In this document: positions 10,498-20,017 of the stretch, piece by piece
How the letters are laid out: each line of letters opens with the position of its first letter
How positions within the stretch are numbered: the stretch's first letter is position 1
NCBI GenBank assembly: GCA_032622095.1
Contig: CP136061.1
Coordinates: 4,086,505 to 4,150,504, forward strand
Length of the DNA stretch: 64,000 nucleotides
Reading direction: 5' to 3'
From: Siphonodentalium dalli
Taxonomy: Eukaryota > Mollusca > Scaphopoda > Gadilida > Siphonodentaliidae
Made by a program: the position numbers and the translations under genes
Notes under the pieces: model-generated
The model's database searches: none
What the model was told of the DNA's origin: nothing
Seen by the model: the letters and a program-made list of their open reading frames with translations, nothing else

Positions 10498-11962
10498 TTA
10501 GACCTCCATGGGTGATGGCTGATCTCCGGCTACTGGAGTAACATCGTCCACTACGTCTGATGCAGCAGTGAGGTAACCCTTAAAATCATTGAGTGACTGA
10601 GCATGATCGAACCCTGCCGACTCAGTGTCATCAGAACTCGTACCTGCTATATCATTAATGAGGAGAGGTTTAAGTGGCAGCAATTCCGTATCTGAGTTTA
10701 ATTGAGGCTGAACGTATTTAGTAGCCCTTAACGTTTTAGCTAGATCCATTAAAGGAATATTTCCATCATCTGTAAAATTATTATGTTTATTTTTATACCT
10801 CTTAGCAAGACATGCTAAAGGCATGTTTTCTTCGGAATCAGAGGAGTCTGGAGAACTAGGAGGCACATCATAGTGTTGAGCTCGTACTGCGTGACCTTTA
10901 TCCTCTTTAGTGGGCACTTGACAATCAAGTGGAGCCCTACATAAATGCTCTGCATGACATTTAGTTTCATAGCCAGTGAGTTGATTACGAATACCATAAC
11001 TCACTGGTGAAGTTTTAGCAGTGACCCGATAATGTGGTAACCATTTTGTAGCTAGTTTATTTCTGGTTCAATTATCCTTATAATAAACCGGATCACCAAC
11101 TTCATAACTAATATCCTTAGCATTTTTATAAGCGTATTGCTTTTGACGCTTCTTAAAAGATTTTAAGTGTCTATGCACTAATCAAAATGATCGATGCATT
11201 TCTTTAAGGGCAACTTTATGAATGTCGTCACCCATCTACTTCTTATGTGGTTTTAACAAGTTATCCAATGGTAATACGGATCTCGGTTATACAACAGATA
11301 AAATGGCGGATATTTAGTTGATTCGTTCACATTAAATCTAATAGATGCTAGAGTTTGATTAAGATGGAGATCCCATACTTCTAACTGATTTTCTATTAGT
11401 TTGGACAGAACATCATGGAGCATCTTATGAAATCGTTCTACTCGAGCATTCGCTTGTGGGTGATAGAACGAAGTTCTGACATGGGAAATATTTAATTCCT
11501 TTAAAACATATTGCATAATTTGATTACAATTTTCAGATCCATCGTCGGTTAGGAGTTCTAAGGGTCCAGAATAGTGTGGAAAGATTTGATCCATTAATAA
11601 TTGTGCTAGTATTTGAGCGGTCTTATCTGGAATTGCGAAACATTCAGGACAACCACTATACAAATCAATGAATGTGGTGATGTACTTGTTACCTCAGAGC
11701 GTAGTTGTATAGGGTCCAGAAAGATCTGATCCTATTTTGGCGAATGGATATGGAAAGATACCGTGTCTTGCAAGGGAGGTTTAATTTCCTTAAGATTTCT
11801 ACTTTTATAAATAATGCAAGTATCACAGTGTTGATAAATATCTTTATATAAATTCTTCCAATATTTTAATTTGAAGGAGGGGAACATTTTATCTGTCTCG
11901 ACATGCCCATTATTATTGTGATACTGTTGTAATATGATGCTTGAAGATGCTGAGGAATGCAT
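10498..11962 (-). pseudogene. pol: Broken integrase domain of pol with C-terminal tail
   Basis: C-terminal part of the polyprotein; integrase joins the element's DNA copy to host DNA. The zinc-binding HHCC region is visible at 11962-11732 (YHNNNGH, then CDTC after YWKNLYKDIYQH). All three catalytic residues of the core are present: D in GSDLSGPY (near 11722), D in LTDDGSEN (near 11540) and E in ARVERFH (near 11440). Downstream, EVGDPVYYKDN and KWLPHYRV are the pattern of the GPY/F module. An acidic Ser/Asp-rich tail ends at 10498. A TGA stop lies between the first aspartate and FIDLYSG, another falls in the GPY/F region near 11065, and the frame also changes near 11250 and 11700. The domain is recognisable but dead. 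Confidence 0.85.
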
Positions 11963-12066
11963 ATTCTAAGTTTAGGATCATCTTTGGCATCACTAATGTA
12001 ATGCAATATGCCTTGTATTATGATATATTTATCCCAAATAGATGGTGGTGGTTTAGAACTATTGTG

Positions 12067-13025
12067 TTATTTCTTAAATTCGACTATGTCTTCATCCTTG
12101 TCCTGTTCAACACCCATGTTATAACCAGGTATCTGTAGATTAGCCATTGTAGGTAATTCATTATCAGATATCTCACAAGCAACAGAGTCTTTAGGGTTAA
12201 ATTTGTTAGAGTTTAACGTTGCTATTTTATAAGCTTTATTACTTATGTCATGTTCTTCCTGCTCAGTGTTAGTGGTGTCTTTGACATCATTAAGTGGTAT
12301 GTGTGAGAGCATATCAGCACAAAAGTTTAGTCGTCCAGGTATATATTCTATTTTACAGTTATAACCAGTTATATCCAATACCCATTTTTGTAACTTTTTG
12401 TTTGAACTAAATGGACCATTGAGTTAGTATTATAATGTGTATGGTCTGTTTTTATAATGAAATGTGCATTACTTAAATAATGATGAAACTTCTTAAGTGC
12501 ATAATGAATTGCAAAACATTCTTTTTCAATGGTCGCCCATCGTTGTTGAGTATCACTTAATTTATGTGATAAATAATAGATTGGTTTTTCTTCTGCCAGG
12601 TGTAAGTTAACTAGATGTTCATCCTTGTCTAATGGTTGAGAAAGACAAGCGCCTACACAATTTTGACTAGCATCTGTATACAAAATGTATGGTTTATTTA
12701 TATCTGGGTAGCCTAAACAACCAATGGTGGTTAACCCATTTTTAAGGGCATCAGAGCTTCTTTGACACTCTGGTGTCCATTTAAATGTAGCATATTTTAT
12801 TGTTAATGCAATTAGTGATATAGCAATGGAGCTAAACGAATGTATAAACCTACGATAGTAACCTACCATTCCAATAAAAGAATGTATGCCATGGACAGTA
12901 GTAGGCGGAGCTAAGTTACAAATTATTTCAACTTTCTTCATGTCTGGTTTAACTCTATTTTCATTTATCACAAAGCCAAGATAGTTTGTTTGATTTTTAA
13001 AGAAGCTGCATTTCTTTATTTTCAT
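12067..13025 (-). pseudogene. pol: RT thumb/connection and RNase H of pol, frameshifted
   Basis: Continues the reverse transcriptase: YLGFVINENRVKPD and FIGMVGYYRRFI are the usual Ty3/Gypsy signatures after the palm. RNase H, which degrades the RNA strand of the RNA/DNA hybrid, follows with YTDASQNCVGACLSQ (first catalytic Asp), RWATIEKECFAIHYAL (catalytic Glu) and FIIKTDH (Asp). The tether ending IEYIPGRLNFCADMLSHIP is reached only after a frame change near 12375-12410. The best-preserved run is about 218 codons (12369-13025). Confidence 0.85.
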
Positions 13026-13795
13026 TTTTTAGATTATGGTCGCGCAGGCGATCAAATACATTTTGAATATGTTGAAGATGATCTTTTGTATTCTTGCTAA
13101 ATATTAAAATATCGTCTAAGTAGGCCAAAGCATAGTCTTGCATACCACCTAAGACTACACCCATAAGCTCTTGAAACAGCTAAGGGGCGTCTACAAGTCC
13201 AAAAGGCATAACCTTAAAGGAATATTGACCTTTGTGACACACGAATCTACTTTTTTCTTGAGCAGCTTCATCTAATTTTATCTGCCAATAGCCACTCTTA
13301 TAAGATCTAGTGCTGAGAAGATTCTTGACCCATTTAATGAGTTTAAAAGGCCATCTATGACAGAAAGAGGCCAACTAACTATTTTTATTATTGCATTGAG
13401 CCTCCGAAAGTCAACAGAGAAGCGTTGTGATCTTCTTCCTTGCCTACTAATAAGCAAGGGAAAGCCCAAGGTCACCTTGACCTTTTGATGACCCCAGATT
13501 CTAGCATATCATCTACTGCGTTATCCATAATTTGTCGTTTTTGGAGTGGTACACGATCGGGTTTCATTTTAATCGGAGTTTATCCCTGTGTATTTATTGA
13601 CATTTTAACTGTATCAGTAAACTGTAATTGAGCATCATTGGCTGCAAACAAATCTTCATTTTGAATACTGAGTGTTTTATTAAATCCATCATTTGGTGCA
13701 TCTATTCAATTTAATATGACTCTCCATTCTATCAATAATATTTTGTTTAAAGGATTACTATCCTCATGAAACAACAAAACTCTATCGGAAAGCCA
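13026..13795 (-). pseudogene. pol: RT fingers/palm of pol, several breaks
   Basis: Reverse transcriptase copies element RNA into DNA. Visible in order on the - strand: DLFAANDAQLQFTDTVKMSI (start of the domain), KPDRVPLQKRQIMDNAV, the FSVDFRRLNA box, SGYWQIKLDE, KVMPFGLVDAP and the catalytic AYLDDILIFS motif near 13110. Breaks include a stop after the INTQG segment (near 13583), a stop near 13465, a frame change near 13300 and a stop just after GLVDAP (near 13182). Catalytic aspartates remain, but the frame is destroyed. Confidence 0.85.
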
Positions 13796-13965
13796 CCCCA
13801 TTGTGATCACAATGATCCAAGTCCCATAAAAATCGCGTAATAAATAAGCCGAGAAATAAATAAATAATACCACCACCGGTTGTCGGCTATCTCCGTCGCA
13901 AAACCTCGCATGACGTCAAGCGAGGTAAACTAATTAAAAACAGGGAATCGGAGTCGGAGTTAATT

Positions 13966-14041
13966 ATGTCTACCTATATGGCGATGGAAAATCCGGAATC
14001 GACATCAGCTGCAGGTACACATGGTGAATTGTCATCGCGCG
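13966..14041 (+). CDS. Candidate short first exon in the foreign block (hypothetical)
   Basis: An ATG at 13966, 48 bp after a CRE-like tgacgtca, opens 25 codons (start MSTYMAMENPESTSAAG) and reaches a strong donor gtgagt at 14042 in phase 1. Without splicing the frame runs to a stop at 14154. The phase-1 end would fit the phase-1 acceptor of the EGF exon at 20778. This is a weak call: there is no signal peptide and a 25-codon open stretch can arise by chance. Confidence 0.2.
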
Positions 14042-15642
14042 GTGAGTTATCTTCACTTGTGATTTGTCTTAAGTGCTGTTTGGAAAGTTACGGTATTGTT
14101 TTGACAAAAAATATAGAGGGACGATTGAGCGGGGTAGATAACACTTTCGTATAAAGCTTATAAAAACACGAGCCGGCATGTGAACTTTATTCGGGTGCGT
14201 GTTCGCGATGTTGTTTTAATTTTCCGTATATATGCCCCGAGTGTCCCGTATTTACAATCATTCATTCATTCTAGTGACTCTCAGTTAGGCATATGCTGTA
14301 TTCATTTCCAAACGATGTTCGTTTACGTGACATTTGGCAGGATTTCTGTGGGAAACTCGTTGCGCAAAATCAGAAACCGATTACATATACCAAATAAAGA
14401 GCGTTTAATTTGACGAGTCAGTCATGGTTACGAATACATACAATTGCAGTTAAAGTGGGGAGTATGTTGATGAATAATTCACGATGACAACTATTCTAAG
14501 TCCCCATTTCCTTCACCATGGCTCAATAAAGAGCGTTCCATGTTAAGAGTTTTCCTAATATGGTACGAATAAAAAGAGTTTAATAAAGCGGAAATTGCTA
14601 TGACAATGATGGAAGGATATATAAAGCATGCATATCGGAAGTTCATGTACATGTATTGACCTGTATTGTTGTAATCAGTAAACAATCACTAGAACAACTG
14701 TTCTAAGTCGAGTCCCTTTACCTTGACACAATAAAGAGCGGTCACTATTACGATATATTGCGAATAAAGAGCACTTGAATATGTGATTCAATATTAAACC
14801 GGATTATTATCCCTCCTTCAAAAAGTGTTATATATGATTGGGTGTTTAAACGAACCACGGCGAACATTTATATATTTTATAACCCTATTGTTATGCGTAA
14901 TTGACACATAGAGGTCGAATTATGACCTGGATATTCAATAGACCGCATCGCTAGAGTGCTAATTTTATAGGCCAATAACCATGCATAGATGCAGTGAATT
15001 TCCATCAGTGACAGTCGGCTAGATTGTTTTGGGGTGGGGGAAGCAATATTCCGAAATATATATAAACACCATATTGCCCAAATATATACATGATTCATAA
15101 CCAAGGAAAAATGAACTTATCATATCATATTGGTAATGAATGACTTGATTATAATTGATTAAATCCGACAGCAATAAACCAATTTTGTGTTGTTTTACCG
15201 CGTTACGATAAATTAAAACGAAAGCTCTTTATTGACACACGACTAATGGCATCTGGAAATTTGAATGTTTACGAGATGATAATTGCCTAATAACTGTGCA
15301 AGTCTTCGCGTATATATGCAATCGTGATATGCATATATAATATAACTTGGACTATTCCGGTAACGAAAAAATATATATAAACACGAGCACGCGTTTATAT
15401 ATAGATAAATGCGCGCAAAACTGAATAATATACGGGCATGGCTTTATAGTAACAACACATCGCGATACATATAATAATAGTAATAATAACACGATAAAGA
15501 CATTTAATTACGAGAAAGGCGATGTTTTCGGCGAAGTTTTGCATTCGCAGTGTGATAACGCGACAATCTTCAAAGGCCGCGATCGACTACATGCAAACTT
15601 AAAATACCGCCGTCGCGTATCTATGCGTTGTCAATGAGTTAC

Positions 15643-15712
15643 CACGTGATCGATCACGTGCTATGCTTCTGTTTACATGTGACAATCACGTGATCGGGCT
15701 GATGATCACGTG
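15643..15712. promoter_or_regulatory. Cluster of four CACGTG E-boxes, two forming an 18-bp palindrome
   Basis: CACGTG occurs at 15643, 15655, 15687 and 15707, each next to GAT or ATC. The first two form the perfect palindrome cacgtgatcgatcacgtg. CACGTG is the core site of bHLH-zipper factors (Myc/Max, USF, MITF/TFE type), and the last site, atcacgtgac, is close to the CLEAR/M-box form. Binding is inference. Confidence 0.5.
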
Positions 15713-15828
15713 ACTTCGTCTACAACAAAATCTTCGGCTAACTTCGGAATTTTTTTTAATCGTTATAAAAATAACGATTGGCGGCCGAATATTAGATTAT
15801 ATGCGCCCAATGGACATTTTATATATAT

Positions 15829-16640
15829 ATTATCGGTATATTGAAAGAAAATAATATTGTTTTTTCAGGACCGTATTCCTTTAAGTAGTTTTGGTAGTTT
15901 GTTAATTCTGAAGAAGTGTGGATTTCATTCATTTCATTTTGATGAACTGATTCCACTTGTCCAACTATACATCCTCTTTTGAGTTTATAAACTTTATCTG
16001 TTTCATTAACTATTAACACTGTTAATGTTTTCTTGGAAGTCTGGCCTATTTCAGTTATGGAGTCATTTATCATTAGTCCCGGTTGCTGCGATATAAATCC
16101 ATTATCTATTGAGGTGACTTGAGGTAAGGTGAATTAAACAAATCACAACAACCACCTACTATATTTACGGAACTTAATCAACAACTCTTTGGTTTTATAA
16201 CTGCTTCTGCTTTTAGACGGATTAGACAAGCAATTTGTGAGTCAGGAACCATAGGTACCAGCTTATGACCAATTCGAAGACATTGAAGATCGAAATAAAT
16301 CCTGACACAATTTCTTATCATCCAATCCGTTCCCAAGATTAAATTCCTAGAAACATTATCTACGACATAGAATGATTGACTGTTTAAGTCCATTCACTTT
16401 AAAGTTTTAGTTCACTTGACCTAAAACTTTTAATTGACCTCCAGTTACTGAGGACAAGTTTTCTATTTTCCTGTTCAATTTAGGCTTATCAGGTAAATTT
16501 TTATAAAGCCTATGACTTATTATTTAAACCTGAGCACCAGTATCTACCAGGCTTCTTAAACTTTGCTTACCTATGTATAAGATGATAATTGAAGGCACAC
16601 ATATGCCTGTTGACTCTATATTCTTTCCAGTTGATTGATT
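15829..16640 (-). pseudogene. pol: Broken retropepsin (protease) and downstream linker
   Basis: Aspartic protease that cuts the element's polyproteins. The active-site box LVDTGAQV is present near 16535-16560, followed at once by a TAA where an Ile/Ser-rich strand is expected. A second stop lies near 16410, and a frame change precedes FYVVDNVSRNLILGTDWM (about 16370-16315), the second signature ILGxDW of Ty3/Gypsy proteases. The linker to RT (16073-15819: TVLIVNETDKVYKL, then YLKEYG) follows, and pol is then interrupted by the foreign block. Confidence 0.75.
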
Positions 16641-16771
16641 ATGTTTAGAGGGTTAATGTGTTTTAAGTTGTGTTTATGTACTTCAGTGATATGTGATCCT
16701 TTGTTATCATGTAATTGTTTACTTTATTTAACCATTCTGTCTTTTCTTTTTGTTTTAAACTCTCCATGGGT

Positions 16772-17305
16772 CTAATAGAATGTTTTTAGTGTTTTAATTT
16801 TAGCCTGATTGGTTTTGATAAGTAATTCATACTTATCATTAGCCTCTATCAAAGTATTTTTTTCATTTCTGCAGGTTTTTGTACCATGTCGCCTAAGTGG
16901 GGCCTGAACAGCCTGTTTATGTTTATTTTTGAATTTAGTATCTAACTTTAACCTATCTTGGTTTGGTTTTGACTTCTTATTGTCTTCACTTATCTGCTGA
17001 TGACTACTTACCTGACCATCATTATACCTATTATCAGGGAACACAAACTTACCTTGGTGTTGCCTATTTTTATGTCCCTTTGATCTATTTGGTTTAGTAT
17101 ATTGCAATTGGCCTTGTTGAGAGTGCAATTCGAGATTGCGGTCACCTACTGACCTATCATGAATGGTTTTATCTAATGCTGCAGTGTGCTTTGGCAAGCT
17201 GCCAGAGTACAGTCCATTAATACTTTGTACATGGTATTTAGTGTTAGGATAACAGTTAGTTGCATTGTAAGCTGCGTATTTAGTTTGTTTCATGTTTAGC
17301 TTCAT
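16772..17305 (-). pseudogene. Gag C-terminal / gag-pol linker, Lys/Gln-rich, unrecognised
   Basis: Open for about 177 codons between the gag zinc knuckle and protease. Very rich in Lys, Asn, Gln and His, with no catalytic motif. By position it is the gag C-terminus or the gag-pol junction. A 130-bp non-open stretch separates it from the gag frame at 17435, so it is probably another broken segment. It may have been an RNA-binding basic tail. Confidence 0.5.
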
Positions 17306-17434
17306 TTTAGGTTTATATAGTTTGTCCAGTCTTTAGAGATATATACCAATTTTGTAATTTTTGTATTTTATTGTTTAGGCCGTTTTTAGTTCTATGGTTT
17401 ATAGTCTGCTTTGAGATCTGTGGCAAAACAAACT

Positions 17435-18909
17435 TTACAAGTTTTTTGCTGGGTTGGGCTTAAAGAAACATTGGGTTTCTCTATGGTTTCTATTCCTTCC
17501 ACAATATTTACAAAATTGAAGTGTAAACGGCTTCTCATTTTCTTTTGATTTTTGGATCGAATTTATTGGTTTTGTTTTAAATTGATTCTGTAACTGTGCT
17601 TGTCGTCCTATTAATTTGCAGAATGTACATTGTATGATTTTTGGAAAAATGTGGCCCACATCCATGGGTTCACATTCATCATCTTGAACTCTTGATTTTT
17701 GTTTTGGATATTTAAGCGCAAATCTCTTCTTGATATTAAATGTTCCCATAGCTATATTTGCTGCATTGTCAAGATTATTTGGATTTTCTCGTATTACTTT
17801 TAGTTTAAGGCTGTTATTCAACCCATCAACAAAATATCCCATTAATTGTGCATACACAGGGTTCATATCCAATTCTAGCAGTTGAAAAGCGTCATCTGCT
17901 ATCTGACGAATCATTTCTACATAGATATGAATATTCTCAGAGGGCAATTGTTTAATGGTCCTGAACATGGTTAATGCCTGCTGTGGGTCAGTGACATTAG
18001 CGAAATGAATTTTAAGCTGTTCTTTAATTCCATTCCATGTCGCTCGCGGGTGTTTATTTTTGAACCGTTGTAAATAATCTGTAATGGGGCCTCTAGTCCT
18101 TTGCAAAGCCACTAACCATTTTTCATTATCAGGAGTACCAATTACTTGACAGTACCGTTCTACTTGTTTAATAAATTCCTTGAATTTATTTCCATCACAC
18201 TCATAGACATCTTTGCGCTTTGTGCTGCAGTTGAGTCTTAATTGCTTGAGCCTGTGCTGCCAAATTTTGATTTAATCCTTCAAATTGTGACCCGCCATAT
18301 CAAATCAAGTCGTAAGTCGGGATTTTTTTTACCCTGTGCCAATGCATTCTCGTATATATGCGAGTCGACCATATGTCGCCTCGCATATATAAGAGAATGC
18401 ATTGGCCTAACAATTTTTTATCATTTTTTTTTAAATAAATGTTTCTTACAATGTTTAGGACATAAAATAAAAAACATCCATTACCCTGCAGGGAGCCCCA
18501 CACATATATAGAAGCATATAGAAGAGTGTCGTCTGCTCATGTTTGTCTGGGGCTCTGTATGGGAGAAATTATAAAATTGTTAAAGAATACAAGAAAAAAT
18601 TATTAAAATTGTAAAACATTGTTAGGCCAATGCATTCTCTTATATATGCGAGGCGACCTATGGTCGACTCGCATATATAAGAGAATGCATTGGCACAGGG
18701 TAAAATAAATCCCGATTTACGACTGGATTTGATATGGCGGGTCACAAATGATGATTTAAGCCTTGTAAAACCATCCCCATTTGTTGATTCAAATTCATTT
18801 GAGGTGGGGCCTGTGCTTGAGCCTGAATATCTTCATTATCTTCGGGAAGGGGGCACATTTTGTATATTCTGTTGAGCCAGAAGGTGTGCTCTTAATCTCC
18901 TTCTTCCAT
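17435..18909 (-). pseudogene. gag: Broken gag with zinc knuckle, interrupted by an inverted-repeat element
   Basis: Structural capsid protein. From 18200 to 17435 the frame is readable as retroelement gag: YECDGNKFKEFIKQVERYC, TRGPITDYLQRF, then a helical capsid region (HFANVTDPQQALTMFRTIKQ). It ends with the nucleocapsid zinc knuckle CKYCGRNRNHRETQC, spacing C-x2-C-x5-H-x4-C, one residue longer than the usual x4. The N-terminal part (18909-18750: RRRLRAHLLAQQN, then Gln/Ala-rich DIQAQAQAPP) is cut from the rest by the 461-bp element at 18286-18746. Frameshifts lie near 18205 and 18845. It is followed by the protease region, as in Ty3/Gypsy. Confidence 0.75.
18286..18746. mobile_element. 461-bp inverted-repeat (MITE-like) element inserted in gag
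   Basis: Starts TGTGACCCGCCATATC and ends with its reverse complement. The terminal inverted repeats run about 125 bp with few mismatches, through aatcccgattta/cgtaagtcgggatt and the accctgtgcca block. Each arm contains the same near-perfect palindrome (18342-18410 and 18626-18694). The trinucleotide aat flanks both sides (18283-18285 and 18747-18749), a likely 3-bp target duplication as in PIF/Harbinger-type elements. The core is AT-rich with attgttaaagaat units. No transposase, so non-autonomous. It lies in gag and therefore arrived after the retroelement. Confidence 0.8.
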
Positions 18910-18973
18910 TATGTTATGATATGATTTATAGAAATGAACGTGTGTGTTGGTTGGTTTAGCAAATGAACAATGA

Positions 18974-19383
18974 TCAATATTCGTCCCAGGTTTCTTCAAT
19001 AGCAAACTGTTGAGCTGAGATTGTTTGTTTGAACGTTTCTGGAAATGGTGTGACTGACTGTGTGGGTTTATGTTCTTCCACGAGAGATTCTATTAAATAA
19101 TGTTTATACTGGCATATTTAATTGATTTTATTTCCAAGTTATTTGTTTGAAAAGTTATTAATTTTATGACTGCCAATTTTTTTCCTACTATATTTGGTTT
19201 ATTATATGTTCCTAATACTTCAGTTAATAGGATTAGATTATTACCAATGTCTTCCAGAACAGGTTTACACAAATTTTCAAAATTATTTCCACTTATTTTA
19301 GTCGATAAGCAACTTATAGGTTTTCTCAGAAACAATTTTCCAATTTGATATCCCTCTTCTTGAGATATTATCTTCTCGGACAT
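18974..19383 (-). pseudogene. Unrecognised pre-gag reading frame
   Basis: An ATG at 19383 opens 96 codons (begins MSEKIISQEEGYQIGKLF) to a stop at 19093. A +1/-1 change there would continue into HYLIESLVEEHKPTQS and EEIETW-type sequence (actual ending AIEETWDEY) with a stop at 18974-18976. Composition looks coding (Leu, Ile, Lys, Glu). It sits between the 5' LTR-like repeat and gag on the same strand, so it could be a matrix-like gag N-terminus or an extra ORF. I do not recognise it. Confidence 0.4.
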
Positions 19384-19445
19384 ATGTTGAATGTCTCAAA
19401 ACAATATTTCCAGCTAATCTGCTGTGAAATGTTTTGTTATGTATG

Positions 19446-19768
19446 TCAATCGTCCTTAAAAGGTCTCTTAACACACAATCCAAATTCCGATTGGTGCACA
19501 ATGTTTGTTTCGTTGGTCCAAATTATTTGAAACACGAGATGAATGAATTCGCTGTGCACAAATGCATGTTTAGGAAATCTACCTTCAATCACGTTTCCGT
19601 AACGTCTGCCTACTAATCTATGGAATCGTGGTTGAAGGAGCTCCACGTACTCTGTTAATGTTAAATTGAACAGATCGAAACAATCCGGCAAATAGCTCAT
19701 GTAGATACTTGCATGACGTGTAGGAATTGAAGCAAAATAACACCTTCTAAGTAACCCAGTAGTCCACA
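19446..19768 (-). CDS. Coding-like exon 2, unrecognised protein
   Basis: On the - strand an acceptor (gtcgacag) is followed by 107 open codons rich in Trp, Tyr, Cys and Phe (start WTTGLLRRCYFASIPTRHAS; later RRYGNVIEGRFPKHAF). Its phase-1 acceptor fits the donor of the exon at 19862-20017. It ends at a stop at 19446 unless an internal donor-like gtagat near 19590 is used. The composition is that of a folded globular protein, but I recognise no family. It lies between the right LTR-like repeat and gag. It could be an extra element gene, a captured host exon or part of a nested gene. Confidence 0.4.
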
Positions 19769-19861
19769 CTGTCGACCCCGTGCCACGTGTGTCTATCTAT
19801 CGCTAATTGGTTATTACAACCACATAAAGGATTTGACATAGACAAAAGAAAAAGTACTCAC

Positions 19862-20017
19862 CAATATTTCCAGGCGAATCCGTATCACGCACACCAATCA
19901 AAAACCACGTTGTGTAGCAGAGCAGAACTTCTTCCGTTGTGTAGGGACGTATGTCCGTATCGTCTTCACAAAGTAGTCGAGTTGTTGTGAAGATATTTTT
20001 AATTACAAAGAAATAAT
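19862..20017 (-). CDS. Coding-like exon 1, unrecognised, straddling the LTR edge
   Basis: On the - strand an acceptor (ataacacttacag) precedes 51 open codons (YFFVIKNIFTTTRLLCEDD, then RPYTTEEVLLCYTTWF) ended by a strong donor gtgagt in phase 1, which fits the next exon at 19768. Most of the exon (20017-19913) lies inside the LTR-like repeat and is also present in the left copy at 6493-6891; the last 51 bp lie outside it. No ATG is visible. Family unknown. Confidence 0.4.

Larger units (their letters stand above)
13796..15828. mobile_element. Foreign block of about 2 kb inside pol, between protease and RT
   Basis: The pol frame stops being readable at about 15830 and resumes at about 13795. 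The block differs from pol: more CpG near both edges, a palindrome attgtgatcacaat at 13800-13813, a CRE-like tgacgtca at 13911-13918 and four CACGTG E-boxes at 15643-15712. Five AATAAAGAGC motifs occur (14393, 14525, 14730, 14763 and inverted at 15224). About 14483-14560 and 14691-14775 are an imperfect duplication. I see no transposase and no convincing terminal inverted repeat. It may be a non-autonomous insertion or captured host DNA; the exact edges are estimates. Confidence 0.5.

Noticed and set aside
19862..19912. tRNA primer-binding site next to the right LTR
   Set aside because: The - strand sequence tggtttttgattggtg begins with TGG but does not resemble a tRNA 3' end I can recognise, and it is offset by a few bases.
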